Source: Skermanella pratensis
GTDB lineage: Bacteria; Pseudomonadota; Alphaproteobacteria; Azospirillales; Azospirillaceae
Reading direction: 5' to 3'
NCBI RefSeq assembly: GCF_008843145.1
Contig: NZ_CP030265.1
Span: forward strand, 975,001 to 1,039,000
Length of the DNA: 64,000 bases
Made by a program: the position numbers and the translations under genes
Notes under the pieces: model-generated
Database searches by the model: none
Told to the model about the DNA's origin: nothing
The model's input: only the letters and a program-made list of their open reading frames with translations
Part shown: positions 17,821 through 25,504 of the stretch, in pieces
Numbering within the stretch: the first letter of the stretch is position 1
Layout of the letters: the number at the start of each line of letters is the position of its first letter

Positions 17821-19687
17821 AAGGCCCGTCCCGCAGCAGCCAGACGCGGACGGGATTGCTCTTGCCGCGGAGCGCGATCTCGCCGACCGGCAGGCCCGCG
17901 ATGCCGGGGCCGGCCGCCTTCCAGGTGGCCTCGCCGACGATCACCTGGCACCAGGGCGACGTCGTCTCCGCCACCTCCTTGGCATGGGCCTCCAGGCGGG
18001 CGGCGGTGTTGGCCGTGTCGCCCAGCAGCGAATATTCCCGGTGGCGCTCCCCTCCCAGGCTGCCGACCACCAACGGACCGGTATGGATGCCGACCCGGAT
18101 GATCACGGGCGGCAGTCCTTCCTCCCGCCACAGCCGGTTCAGGCTCTCCAGCTCGCGGCCCATGGCGAGGGCGCAGCCCATCGCCCGCGCCGCGTCGGCG
18201 TCGATCTCGGCCTGGGTGGTGCGGGCGACCGGCGCCCCGAACACGGCCAGGACCGCGTCGCCGATGAAGCGCAGCACCACCCCGTCATGCTCGCCGACCA
18301 GCCGGGTCATGGCTTCCAGATAGGTGTCGAGCCAGCGGATCAGGGCCTCGGGCGGCAGCGTCTCGCAGATCGTCGTGAAGCCCCGGATGTCCGAGAAGAG
18401 GACCGTGGCGGTGAGCTGCTGCGGCTTCGGCCGCCCTCCCGCCATGAATGTCGCCCGTTCCCGCCACATCTCCTCCGCAACCGGCTGGGAGACATGGGTG
18501 GCGAACAGCCGCATCAGGGTCCGGCGGTCGGCCCGCTCGCGCAGCGACCGGTGCGCCGCCATGCCGCCGATCCCGCCCGCCAGGGCCAGCGAGGGGGCAA
18601 GCAGGGGGACCAGCGGCCCGCCCGCGGCGAACAGGGCGGCGGCTCCCGCCCACAGCGCCGTCGTCAGCGCGGCGCCCGACGCGGCGAGCAGCCAGACCGG
18701 CAGCCCGGCCACGGCCAGCGTCACCCCGGCGGCGGCGAGCGCCAGGGTCAGGACGCCCTCCCAGCCCGGGGCCAGCCGTCCGCCGGCGCGCCCCTCCAGC
18801 ATCTGGGCCAGGACATGGGCCTGGATCTCCACCCCCGGCATGCTGGTCCCGGTCCTGGACAGCGGCGTCCGGTGGCGGTCCGTTCCCGACAGCACGGTGC
18901 CGACCAGGACCACCTTGCCCGCCAGCCAGTCCGGCGGCAGCAGGTGGACCAGCTCCGCGGGATATATGGGAAACGGCGGCGTCGCCTCGTCCGGCCCGGC
19001 GCGCCAGGCGATGCGGAAAGGACCGGAAGGCGGCTCCGCGCCCACGGCGAGCGCCAGCCGCGCGGGGAAGCTCGGCGTCCCGTCCGCTGCCGCCGGCACG
19101 TGCCAGCGGACGGAACCGTCCAGCGCGTCCTTCGCCAGGTTGGCGTAGCCGTGCGGGATGCCGGAAAGGAAAGCGCCGAGGAACGCGTGCTGCTTCTCCG
19201 TCAGGGCGGTCTGCTCCAGCGCGGAGATCGCCACCACCGGGACGCCCGGCTCGGCCAGCCGGCGGCGCAGGGCCTCGTCCAGCTCCGGCAGGGTGGGCTG
19301 GTCGAACAGGATGTCGATGCCGATGGCCCGGACGCCCGCCGTCCTGAGCCGGCCGACCAGATCCGCCAGGAACCCGCGGTCCACCGGGGACCGGCAGGCC
19401 AGCGCCGCGAAACTGTCTTCCCCCAGGGCCACCATGGCGATCCCGGCGTGCTGGGGCTCCGGAGGGGCGAAATGCCCGATCTGGATGTCGCTGAAGCTCT
19501 CGTCGGCCAGCCTCAGCGGCGGCACGATCCGGACGAGCAGGAAGGAGGCGGCCGCGATGCCCAGGATGATCGCGCCCGTGATCGCCCCCGTGAACCAGGG
19601 CGGCGACAGTCCCGCGGGCCGGGCGAGGAGCCGGCTGGCCGGCCTGCCGGCGTCAAGCTTCCGATCGGGCGTTCCGACCTCCTGCAA
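17807..19687 (-). CDS. CHASE2-domain class III nucleotide cyclase
   Basis: A 626-residue membrane receptor. TM1 is near residues 30-52. A periplasmic CHASE2 sensor domain (about 60-300) includes GIDILFDQPT and GKVVLVGTVLSGTDRHRTPL. Three membrane helices follow (about 310-385), then a cytoplasmic class III cyclase domain (about 430-600). Both metal aspartates are present (FSDIRGFT and FIGDAVLAVFG), as are the transition-state asparagine and arginine (GDTANTAARLE). The base-specifying lysine and threonine positions read Arg (LRFIGD) and Ser (EYSLLG), so cAMP is likely but not certain. It starts 6 bases after the DUF4384 gene, so it is the last gene of the caspase unit. Confidence 0.88.
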   Translation of the reverse strand: MQEVGTPDRKLDAGRPASRLLARPAGLSPPWFTGAITGAIILGIAAASFLLVRIVPPLRLADESFSDIQIGHFAPPEPQHAGIAMVALGEDSFAALACRSPVDRGFLADLVGRLRTAGVRAIGIDILFDQPTLPELDEALRRRLAEPGVPVVAISALEQTALTEKQHAFLGAFLSGIPHGYANLAKDALDGSVRWHVPAAADGTPSFPARLALAVGAEPPSGPFRIAWRAGPDEATPPFPIYPAELVHLLPPDWLAGKVVLVGTVLSGTDRHRTPLSRTGTSMPGVEIQAHVLAQMLEGRAGGRLAPGWEGVLTLALAAAGVTLAVAGLPVWLLAASGAALTTALWAGAAALFAAGGPLVPLLAPSLALAGGIGGMAAHRSLRERADRRTLMRLFATHVSQPVAEEMWRERATFMAGGRPKPQQLTATVLFSDIRGFTTICETLPPEALIRWLDTYLEAMTRLVGEHDGVVLRFIGDAVLAVFGAPVARTTQAEIDADAARAMGCALAMGRELESLNRLWREEGLPPVIIRVGIHTGPLVVGSLGGERHREYSLLGDTANTAARLEAHAKEVAETTSPWCQVIVGEATWKAAGPGIAGLPVGEIALRGKSNPVRVWLLRDGPFSGP

Positions 19688-19693
19688 GCGTCC

Positions 19694-20860
19694 TCACTCG
19701 ACCCGCAGCACGATCTGGGCGACCACCAGCCGCGTCCGCTTCAACCCGTCCAGCGTGGCTTCCAGCCGCTCGACGGCGTCGCCGTCCATCGGGCTGAACG
19801 CCTGGGCTTCGGCGGACAGCGAAGGCGACAGGTCCTGGTCGGCGGCGAAGCAGCGGACCTCGCTGTCGCCGCCAAGCTCCGACGCGGACAGGGGGAGCGG
19901 CATCCTGTCGCCCGGGAACGTCATGGGCGTGTGGCCCTCGACCAGCGAGCCGTTCGACTGGTACGACGGGAAGATCGGGATCAGGTCGTTCCGCCGCCTC
20001 AGATAGCAGTACAGGTGCGCGTCCCGGTTGGTCTGGAGCACCAGCCGGATCTGGTCGCCGCGCCGGTACGTCGGGTAGAGCCCGCGGTCGGACGACAGAT
20101 ACAGGTCCAGCGGGGCCAGGGCTTCGCCCATGCCGGTGAGGACATATTCCGCTTGCCGGCTGCAGCCGGCCTGGACGAGCGCCACGGCCAGCGCGCCGGG
20201 GTCGCCGGCCGTCGCTTCCCGGTCCTCGATCACCCGGAGCACCAGCGCGTTGCTCCGGGTCCGGTCGCCGCTCATGGCGAGCATCCGAGCGCCGTCGGCC
20301 AGCGGCGCCCGTGCCGGCCAGGGCTGCACCGCGGCGCCGTCCTGCCAAGAGACCTCGGTTTCCCCGCCGTCGGCGGCGTGCAGGATCGCCCGTTCGAAAG
20401 CCGGGTCGGCCGGCTTCCGGAGTTCCGGCAACTGTCCGGCCGCGGCGCACCAGGTCCCCGGCAGCGACAGGTCGATCGGGGCCAGACCGCCGGGCTGGCC
20501 ACCCGGCGCCGGGCCGACGGAACGGGCGGCGCCCAGGTCGTTCTGGGCGAAACGGTCGCCGCCGAACAGTCCGGACAGGCGGCCCTGGGGCGGCGTGCCG
20601 CCGGACAGCCGGTCGAGCGGGCCGTCGAAGGGACCCTTGACCGTGATCGTCCGCCCGCTGGCGAACAGGAACAGGGCGTTGGTCCCTTCCGGCAGATGGA
20701 CCGGGGCGCCGTCCTCGACCACCTGGCCCACGGTGAAGCCCGGGACGGTGGCGGCGACGACGATGGCCTGATCGGCTGCGGCGGTTCCGGCGGCGCAGAG
20801 CGAGAATGCCAGGGCCAGCCAGCCCGGCGGCCGCCTGGTTCGGGGGTATCGGATCAGCAT
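19694..20860 (-). CDS. Exported DUF4384-domain protein
   Basis: A 388-residue protein. The ATG at 20860 has GGAGG six bases upstream. A signal peptide ends near CAAGTAAAD. The middle contains a segment resembling a stalk (FTVGQVVEDGAPVHLPEGTNALFLFASGRTI is typical of proteins that take an input of this kind). The C-terminal part (about 260-388) fits DUF4384: YRRGDQIRLVLQTNRDAHLYCY, DLIPIFPSYQSNG and RCFAADQDLSPSL. DUF4384 domains are often found with caspase-like peptidases, as here. Function unknown; I infer a periplasmic partner of the neighbouring caspase protein. Confidence 0.75.
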   Translation of the reverse strand: MLIRYPRTRRPPGWLALAFSLCAAGTAAADQAIVVAATVPGFTVGQVVEDGAPVHLPEGTNALFLFASGRTITVKGPFDGPLDRLSGGTPPQGRLSGLFGGDRFAQNDLGAARSVGPAPGGQPGGLAPIDLSLPGTWCAAAGQLPELRKPADPAFERAILHAADGGETEVSWQDGAAVQPWPARAPLADGARMLAMSGDRTRSNALVLRVIEDREATAGDPGALAVALVQAGCSRQAEYVLTGMGEALAPLDLYLSSDRGLYPTYRRGDQIRLVLQTNRDAHLYCYLRRRNDLIPIFPSYQSNGSLVEGHTPMTFPGDRMPLPLSASELGGDSEVRCFAADQDLSPSLSAEAQAFSPMDGDAVERLEATLDGLKRTRLVVAQIVLRVE

Positions 20861-20940
20861 GGTAACCTCCGTGAAATTCGCCCCATGCTGGACGCCCCCG
20901 TGCATGCCCGCAGTAAACCAGGCGACACCTTCGCCCGGAT

Positions 20941-23490
20941 TCAGTTCAGGTCGCGGGCGATCCGGAACCCGTTGGCAAGGTACCGGACGTCCTGCTCGTA
21001 GCTGAATCGGCCGGTCACCGACAGCGAGTCCGCGTCGTTCCGCCAGGACCCGCCGCGCAGGACCCGCTTGCGGCAGTCGCCCTGCGTCCAGGCGCCGCCG
21101 TCCGCCGGGGCTCCCCGGTAATCCTTGTTCCAGCAGTCGGCCACCCACTCGGCGACACCGCCGTTCATGTCGTAGAAGCCCAGCGGGTTGGGCTTGAAGC
21201 TGCCCACCGGGAGAGGGGTCAGCCGTTCGTACATGCCCCCGCAGTTCTCGCAGTTGGCGTTCGCCACGCCGACCGCCTCGCCCCACCAGAAACGTCCGGC
21301 GGTGCCGGCGCGGGCGGCATATTCCCATTCCGCCTCGCTGGGGAGGCGGTATCTCTGCCCGGTCTTCTTGGACAGCCAGATCGTATAGGCGACGGCGTCG
21401 CGCCAGTGGACATTGTGGACCGGCGTCTCGTCCGTGGCGCTGGCCATGCGCGGCATCTCGCTGCAGCCGCCGCCCTGGACGCAGGCGCGCCACTCCGCCA
21501 CCGTGACCTCGAACATTCCCAGGGCGAAGGGCTTGCTCAAGCTCACCTTGTGGCTCGGCTGCTCGCTGGGATCGCCGCGTGCGGAGCCCATGGTGAAGCT
21601 GCCGGCCGGCAGGCGGACCATGATCGGGCATTCCGGGCAGTCCTGGAAGCTGTTGGACTGGCCCTTGTTGCGGGTCGCCGGGGAGGCCGGCGGTTCGGCC
21701 GCCGCCAGCCGCCCGGCGGGCTTCGCCGGTTCGGGCTTCGGAGGTTCCGGCTTCGGAGGTTCCGGCTTGGGAGGCTCCGCCGCCTTGGCCGGTTCCGGCT
21801 TGGCGGGCGCCGGCTTGCGCGGCTCGACCACGGCGACCTCCGCCTTCGCCGGAGGCGCAGGAGCGGCCGGCACCGCGGCGGGGGGATTGGGCTTGGCGGG
21901 AGCCAGGGCCGCCAGCCGGTCGCGCGCCAGCGGGGCATTCCTGCCATCCGGGAAAAGCTGCAGGTAGGCGGCGAAGTCGGCCGCCTGGCCGCGCGTCCGA
22001 ACCTGCTGCCACAAGGCATCGGCAAGCTCCGGGCCGGCCGGGGGCGTGCCGGCGGTTTCCAGTTCGATGCGGACCGAGGCGGTCGCCTTGCCGCCGCGCC
22101 CGTCGTCCGCCAGGATCGCGAAGCTGCCGGCCTCGCCGGGAGCCGACTGTCCGGGGTCGTAGGTCAGGCCGGCGAGGTCGGCGGCGGCCAGCTTCTCGCC
22201 AAGGCGCACCGGCTGCGATCCCTTGCGGATCGACCCGCGGGACGGCAATGCCGCGACGGTCAGCGTCACCGCGTCGCCGTCCGGATCGCTCGGAGCCTCC
22301 AGGCCCAGTTGCGGGAGCGCCATCCTGAAGGTCCTTTCGCCGGCCACCACCGGCGGACGGTTCGACTGGTTGACGGTGATGGCGATCTTTCCGGGAGCGG
22401 TCCCGCCCTTGTTGTCCATGACGGCGAAATCGAAACTGCCGGCCGGGCCGACCGCGCCGACGTCCGGCTTGTAGGTCACCTGGGACAGCTGCGCGATGCT
22501 CAGATAGTCGCCGATCAGCACCAGCCTTTCGCCGAGCCGGACCTGCCCGGTAGCGGGAAGCCCGGACACTTGGGCGAACACCTCGTCGCCGTCCGGATCG
22601 GCGATGCGCCCGATGCCGAGCTTGACCGCTTCCGACGTGTCGCCGACGACGATCGGCTTCAGGGCCGGCAGCTCCGGGCTCCGGTTCGGCGGGGTCGGGT
22701 TGAAGTAGAACGGCGTCGCGCCGAGCGATCCGAAGATGAACGGTTCCTGCCGGCCCTGGGTCGCCTCCATGACGTTGTCGCGGACCCGGCGGAAGAACAG
22801 GCCCAGCTCCAGGCCCGGCACGTTCAGGTTCTTCAGGAGCGCCATGGTATAGGGGCTGTGCTCGCCGGCGCCGTCCTCCGCCAGCGCGTCCGCCCGCGTC
22901 GCCAGCGCCACCAGCGTGTCGCTCGGCGTATCGTCGACCCGCGACAGGCCGGCGGAAACGTCACGCTCCCGGATAGCCCCGGCATTGCTCCGCGACAGCC
23001 GGTCGGCGAACGGGTTGTTGCGGCAGGCGTCCAGGATCAGCACCCCCAGCTTCCGCGCCTGGGCCAATTCGCCCAGGATCAGGTTGAGCGGCATCGCCTC
23101 GTAGACAAGGTCGCGCTCGCGCTCCAGCCGGGCGTCCGACGGCAGCAGATAGTTCTGGCCGCGCACCTGGAGGCCATGGCCTGCATAGAAGATGACCGCC
23201 ACGTCGGCCTCGGCGGCCCGGATGCCGAAATCGCGGAGCCGCCCGGAAAAGCCGCGATTGTCCAGGTCGTAGACCTCCTCGACCTCGAACTTGAGGTTTC
23301 TCAGGGCGGCGGCGATCGCGCGGGCATCGTTGGACGGGTTGGGCAGGGCCGGGGCGAACTGGTAGGCGCCGATGCCGATCACCAGCGCGATGCGCTTGTC
23401 CGCATCGGCAGCGCTCACCGGACCCGCGCCCAAGTGCAGGGCGCAGGACAGGGCGAAGACCAGCAGGCCAAGGAACCGCAGAACTCTCAT
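20941..23490 (-). CDS. Exported caspase-like peptidase with C-terminal SUMF1/FGE-like domain
   Basis: An 849-residue protein with a signal peptide ending near GPVSAAD. A caspase p20-like domain (about 30-270) has the His-Cys dyad: H105 in FYAGHG and C156 in ILDACRNNP. Two cadherin/Ig-like repeats (about 285-490; SDPDGDAV, DNKGG, DDGRGGKA) follow, then a Pro/Lys/Glu tandem linker (KPEPP repeats, about 555-610) and a formylglycine-generating-enzyme-like domain (about 625-849; GSFTMGS, YRLPSEAEWEYAARAG, VLRGGSWR, NGFRIARD). I do not see the catalytic cysteine pair of true FGE near the end, so this module is probably a binding domain. It heads the unit with DUF4384 and CHASE2-cyclase genes. Confidence 0.88.
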   Translation of the reverse strand: MRVLRFLGLLVFALSCALHLGAGPVSAADADKRIALVIGIGAYQFAPALPNPSNDARAIAAALRNLKFEVEEVYDLDNRGFSGRLRDFGIRAAEADVAVIFYAGHGLQVRGQNYLLPSDARLERERDLVYEAMPLNLILGELAQARKLGVLILDACRNNPFADRLSRSNAGAIRERDVSAGLSRVDDTPSDTLVALATRADALAEDGAGEHSPYTMALLKNLNVPGLELGLFFRRVRDNVMEATQGRQEPFIFGSLGATPFYFNPTPPNRSPELPALKPIVVGDTSEAVKLGIGRIADPDGDEVFAQVSGLPATGQVRLGERLVLIGDYLSIAQLSQVTYKPDVGAVGPAGSFDFAVMDNKGGTAPGKIAITVNQSNRPPVVAGERTFRMALPQLGLEAPSDPDGDAVTLTVAALPSRGSIRKGSQPVRLGEKLAAADLAGLTYDPGQSAPGEAGSFAILADDGRGGKATASVRIELETAGTPPAGPELADALWQQVRTRGQAADFAAYLQLFPDGRNAPLARDRLAALAPAKPNPPAAVPAAPAPPAKAEVAVVEPRKPAPAKPEPAKAAEPPKPEPPKPEPPKPEPAKPAGRLAAAEPPASPATRNKGQSNSFQDCPECPIMVRLPAGSFTMGSARGDPSEQPSHKVSLSKPFALGMFEVTVAEWRACVQGGGCSEMPRMASATDETPVHNVHWRDAVAYTIWLSKKTGQRYRLPSEAEWEYAARAGTAGRFWWGEAVGVANANCENCGGMYERLTPLPVGSFKPNPLGFYDMNGGVAEWVADCWNKDYRGAPADGGAWTQGDCRKRVLRGGSWRNDADSLSVTGRFSYEQDVRYLANGFRIARDLN

Positions 23491-23582
23491 CAGAGAAAAG
23501 TCCCCACTGTCGCATTCCTCGCCGCCCGGCCGGGGCTTCGGGCCTGGCCGGCTGCGGCAGCCGACGGTAACATCCTTAATTT

Positions 23583-23613
23583 ATTATAACCCCGCCATGC
23601 CGCTCCAGGACAA
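23583..23613 (-). promoter_or_regulatory. Candidate promoter of the caspase unit
   Basis: A perfect TATAAT on the minus strand (23588-23583) lies in an isolated AT-rich patch. A weak -35 candidate TTGTCC is 19 bases upstream (23613-23608). Transcription would start near 23576, about 85 bases before the caspase ATG. The rest of the 363-base gap 23491-23853 contains nothing else I recognise apart from the ribosome site of the divergent gene. Confidence 0.4.
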
Positions 23614-23853
23614 GCGGGAAAATTAAGTATTCCGAGAGTTCGACCAAACCGAATGGATAGTGATCTTTGGTGAGGACTCGTTCTAGTCTTCATTGCAAGG
23701 CTATGTCCTCATGGGACTCTCATATGTTTTCTTGGCTGCCGGGGTGGCAGGGGTGAAGGCGTTCACAGACGACAGGGATGGCTGCGGCCTAGCGTAGGGG
23801 ATCGACATGGCGGACCCTCCGCCGGTCACTGGCTCTCGGGGAGGTGACTCTCA

Positions 23854-24183
23854 ATGCGGACACCGACGGCTATCCTGATGGCATGGGCTTTCCTGGCCCT
23901 GGCGGCACCCGGCGGCGCCGGGGCGAAGGAGTTGAACCAGCGGACCCATCTGGAGCCGCGCTTCAACGGCAAGATCCAGATGGAGATCGCCAAGAGCTGG
24001 CGCCGGCGCGGCGAGCTTCAGGACCAGGACTTCACCCAGGGCGCCGCCCAGGGAGGCAAGCTGTCCTGCGGCAGCCAGGCCGTGGGCAACGTCTATGTTC
24101 CCCGGGGCGCCACGGCCCCGCGCGAGGTGGTCACCATCATCACGGGCGACGTGATCAACAATGTGGGGCGCGGCGGATGCTGA
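23854..24183 (+). CDS. Small exported protein of unknown function
   Basis: A 109-residue protein. The ATG at 23854 is preceded by GGGAGGTGA, a strong ribosome site. A signal peptide ends near GGAGAKE. The mature part is basic and polar with two cysteines (LSCGSQAVGN and a C-terminal GRGGC). I do not recognise a family. It is the first of three genes that run together (stop/start overlap with the next), opposite to the caspase unit. Confidence 0.65.
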   Translation: MRTPTAILMAWAFLALAAPGGAGAKELNQRTHLEPRFNGKIQMEIAKSWRRRGELQDQDFTQGAAQGGKLSCGSQAVGNVYVPRGATAPREVVTIITGDVINNVGRGGC

Positions 24184-24545
24184 CCGGCTTTCCCTTCGCG
24201 CGCCCCTTCGCCCGACCGATGATCCGGCCGTTCGTCCTGGGCCTTGCCCTGTCGGCGCTCGCGGTAGGCGTGGCGGCCGCCACTGTGGTCAAGGAGGGAG
24301 GGTCGCAGCTGGGCGCCAGGTCGGGCGGCGCCGCTCCGGTGGCGCCCGACGGTGCCGTGCGCCTGCAATGCTGGCAGCAGGGCAACCGCATCATCGACGA
24401 GGGCGACCTGCGGGACGCCGTGGTGAGTTATTTCGACGGCTCCGGCAGCCTGCGCTTCCGCCGCGGCTCCGCGCCCGGCCGGATGGTGATGCTGCTGAGC
24501 CCGGCCCCGGAGACCACCTGCCTGCTGATCGAGGACGGCGAGTAG
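24177..24545 (+). CDS. Small exported or membrane-anchored protein of unknown function
   Basis: The ATG at 24177 overlaps the previous stop, so it is likely coupled. The 122-residue product begins with a basic segment and one hydrophobic helix (about residues 18-38, LGLALSALAVGVAAATVV), then a polar domain with two cysteines (LQCWQQGNRI and TTCLLIEDGE) that could form a disulfide. No family recognised. The arrangement with 23854-24183 and the following GIN-domain gene suggests one envelope-related transcript. Confidence 0.6.
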   Translation: MLTGFPFARPFARPMIRPFVLGLALSALAVGVAAATVVKEGGSQLGARSGGAAPVAPDGAVRLQCWQQGNRIIDEGDLRDAVVSYFDGSGSLRFRRGSAPGRMVMLLSPAPETTCLLIEDGE

Positions 24546-24581
24546 CCCGTGGCACAGGCCCTTGATTCCTGGAGTTGCCCT

Positions 24582-25379
24582 ATGACGAACTGGTACCGGC
24601 TGGCCACCGCCATGGTGGCCTTCGCCCTGGCCGCGGGCTCCGCCTCGGCGCGGGATCGCACGACGATCGACGAGAGCTTCGGCGCGGGCGCGCTCGACCT
24701 TCGCGGACTGGCGGCCCGCGTGCATGTCCGCCTCCATGACTCCGGCGCCATCCGTCTGAGGGCCACCGGCCCCGCGACCTGGATCGGGGACCTGTCGCGG
24801 CATGCCGAGGGCGGCGCGCTGGTGGTCAGCGCCGGACCGGCCCCGGTCATCCGCTCCGGGTCGGCGGTGACCATCGCGACCGGTTTCGGCGCGCGGGCGG
24901 TCACCCGCATCGGCGGCCTGACCGTGACGTCGGAGGGCACCGGAGAGGGCGACCTGCCGGAGGTGGAACTATGGGTTCCGGCGGGAACCCCGCTGACCGC
25001 TACATCGGCCGTCGGCGAGTGGGACATCGCCGACCTGAAGGCACCGCTCACGATCGAGGTCGCCGCCGGTCAGGTCGCCGCGGGCGCCGTCACCGCCGGC
25101 AGGGTCAGGGTGATCGGCAGCGGCACCGTCACGGTCGCCCGGGTTGACGGGGACCTGACAGCCGATCTTTCCGGCGCCGGGGGCATCACCGTGGGCGGCG
25201 GCCGGGTGGACATGCTGACGGCGTCCATCGCCGGAACCGGCACCATCCGGGTCGAGGCCCCGGCGGAGCGCGCAGACCTAAGCATCTCCGGCATCGGATC
25301 GATCGACGCCGGCAGGATCGCGCAGAAACCGTCGGTGCGGGTCAGCGGCGTCGGAACCGTCCGGACCGGCTTCCGGTGA
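24582..25379 (+). CDS. Exported GIN-domain (DUF2807) protein
   Basis: A 265-residue exported protein. The ATG at 24582 follows GGAG by nine bases; the earlier in-frame GTG at 24549 is less likely. A signal peptide ends near GSASARD. The rest is a right-handed beta-solenoid-like repeat sequence with the GIN/DUF2807 pattern of short strands ending in G-S-G/G-A-G turns (VRVIGSGTVTVA, DLSGAGGITVGGG, SIAGTGTIRV, ISGIGSIDAG, VSGVGTVRTG). Such domains are found in putative surface or adhesin-like proteins. Function here is unknown. Confidence 0.75.
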   Translation: MTNWYRLATAMVAFALAAGSASARDRTTIDESFGAGALDLRGLAARVHVRLHDSGAIRLRATGPATWIGDLSRHAEGGALVVSAGPAPVIRSGSAVTIATGFGARAVTRIGGLTVTSEGTGEGDLPEVELWVPAGTPLTATSAVGEWDIADLKAPLTIEVAAGQVAAGAVTAGRVRVIGSGTVTVARVDGDLTADLSGAGGITVGGGRVDMLTASIAGTGTIRVEAPAERADLSISGIGSIDAGRIAQKPSVRVSGVGTVRTGFR

Positions 25380-25504
25380 AGGCCGCGTCCAGCCGGCTTT
25401 CCGCAACCGCGAAGTCACGATAAAGGCTGCATTAACCATGATGACGCTAGTGTCCCGCCACCGGCCGGAACGGCTTCCGGCACGCGGCCAGAGCACGAGA
25501 CGTC

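Noticed and set aside
17984-21001. A 1005-codon frame opposite the cyclase and DUF4384 genes
   Set aside because: Same artefact; no domain pattern and no start site support.
21700-21800. Short direct repeats that might suggest CRISPR or a minisatellite
   Set aside because: They are in-frame KPEPP-type codon repeats in the caspase linker; no spacers of regular length.
21406-23589. A 727-codon frame opposite the caspase gene
   Set aside because: Antisense shadow; the caspase gene has clear motifs and a signal peptide.
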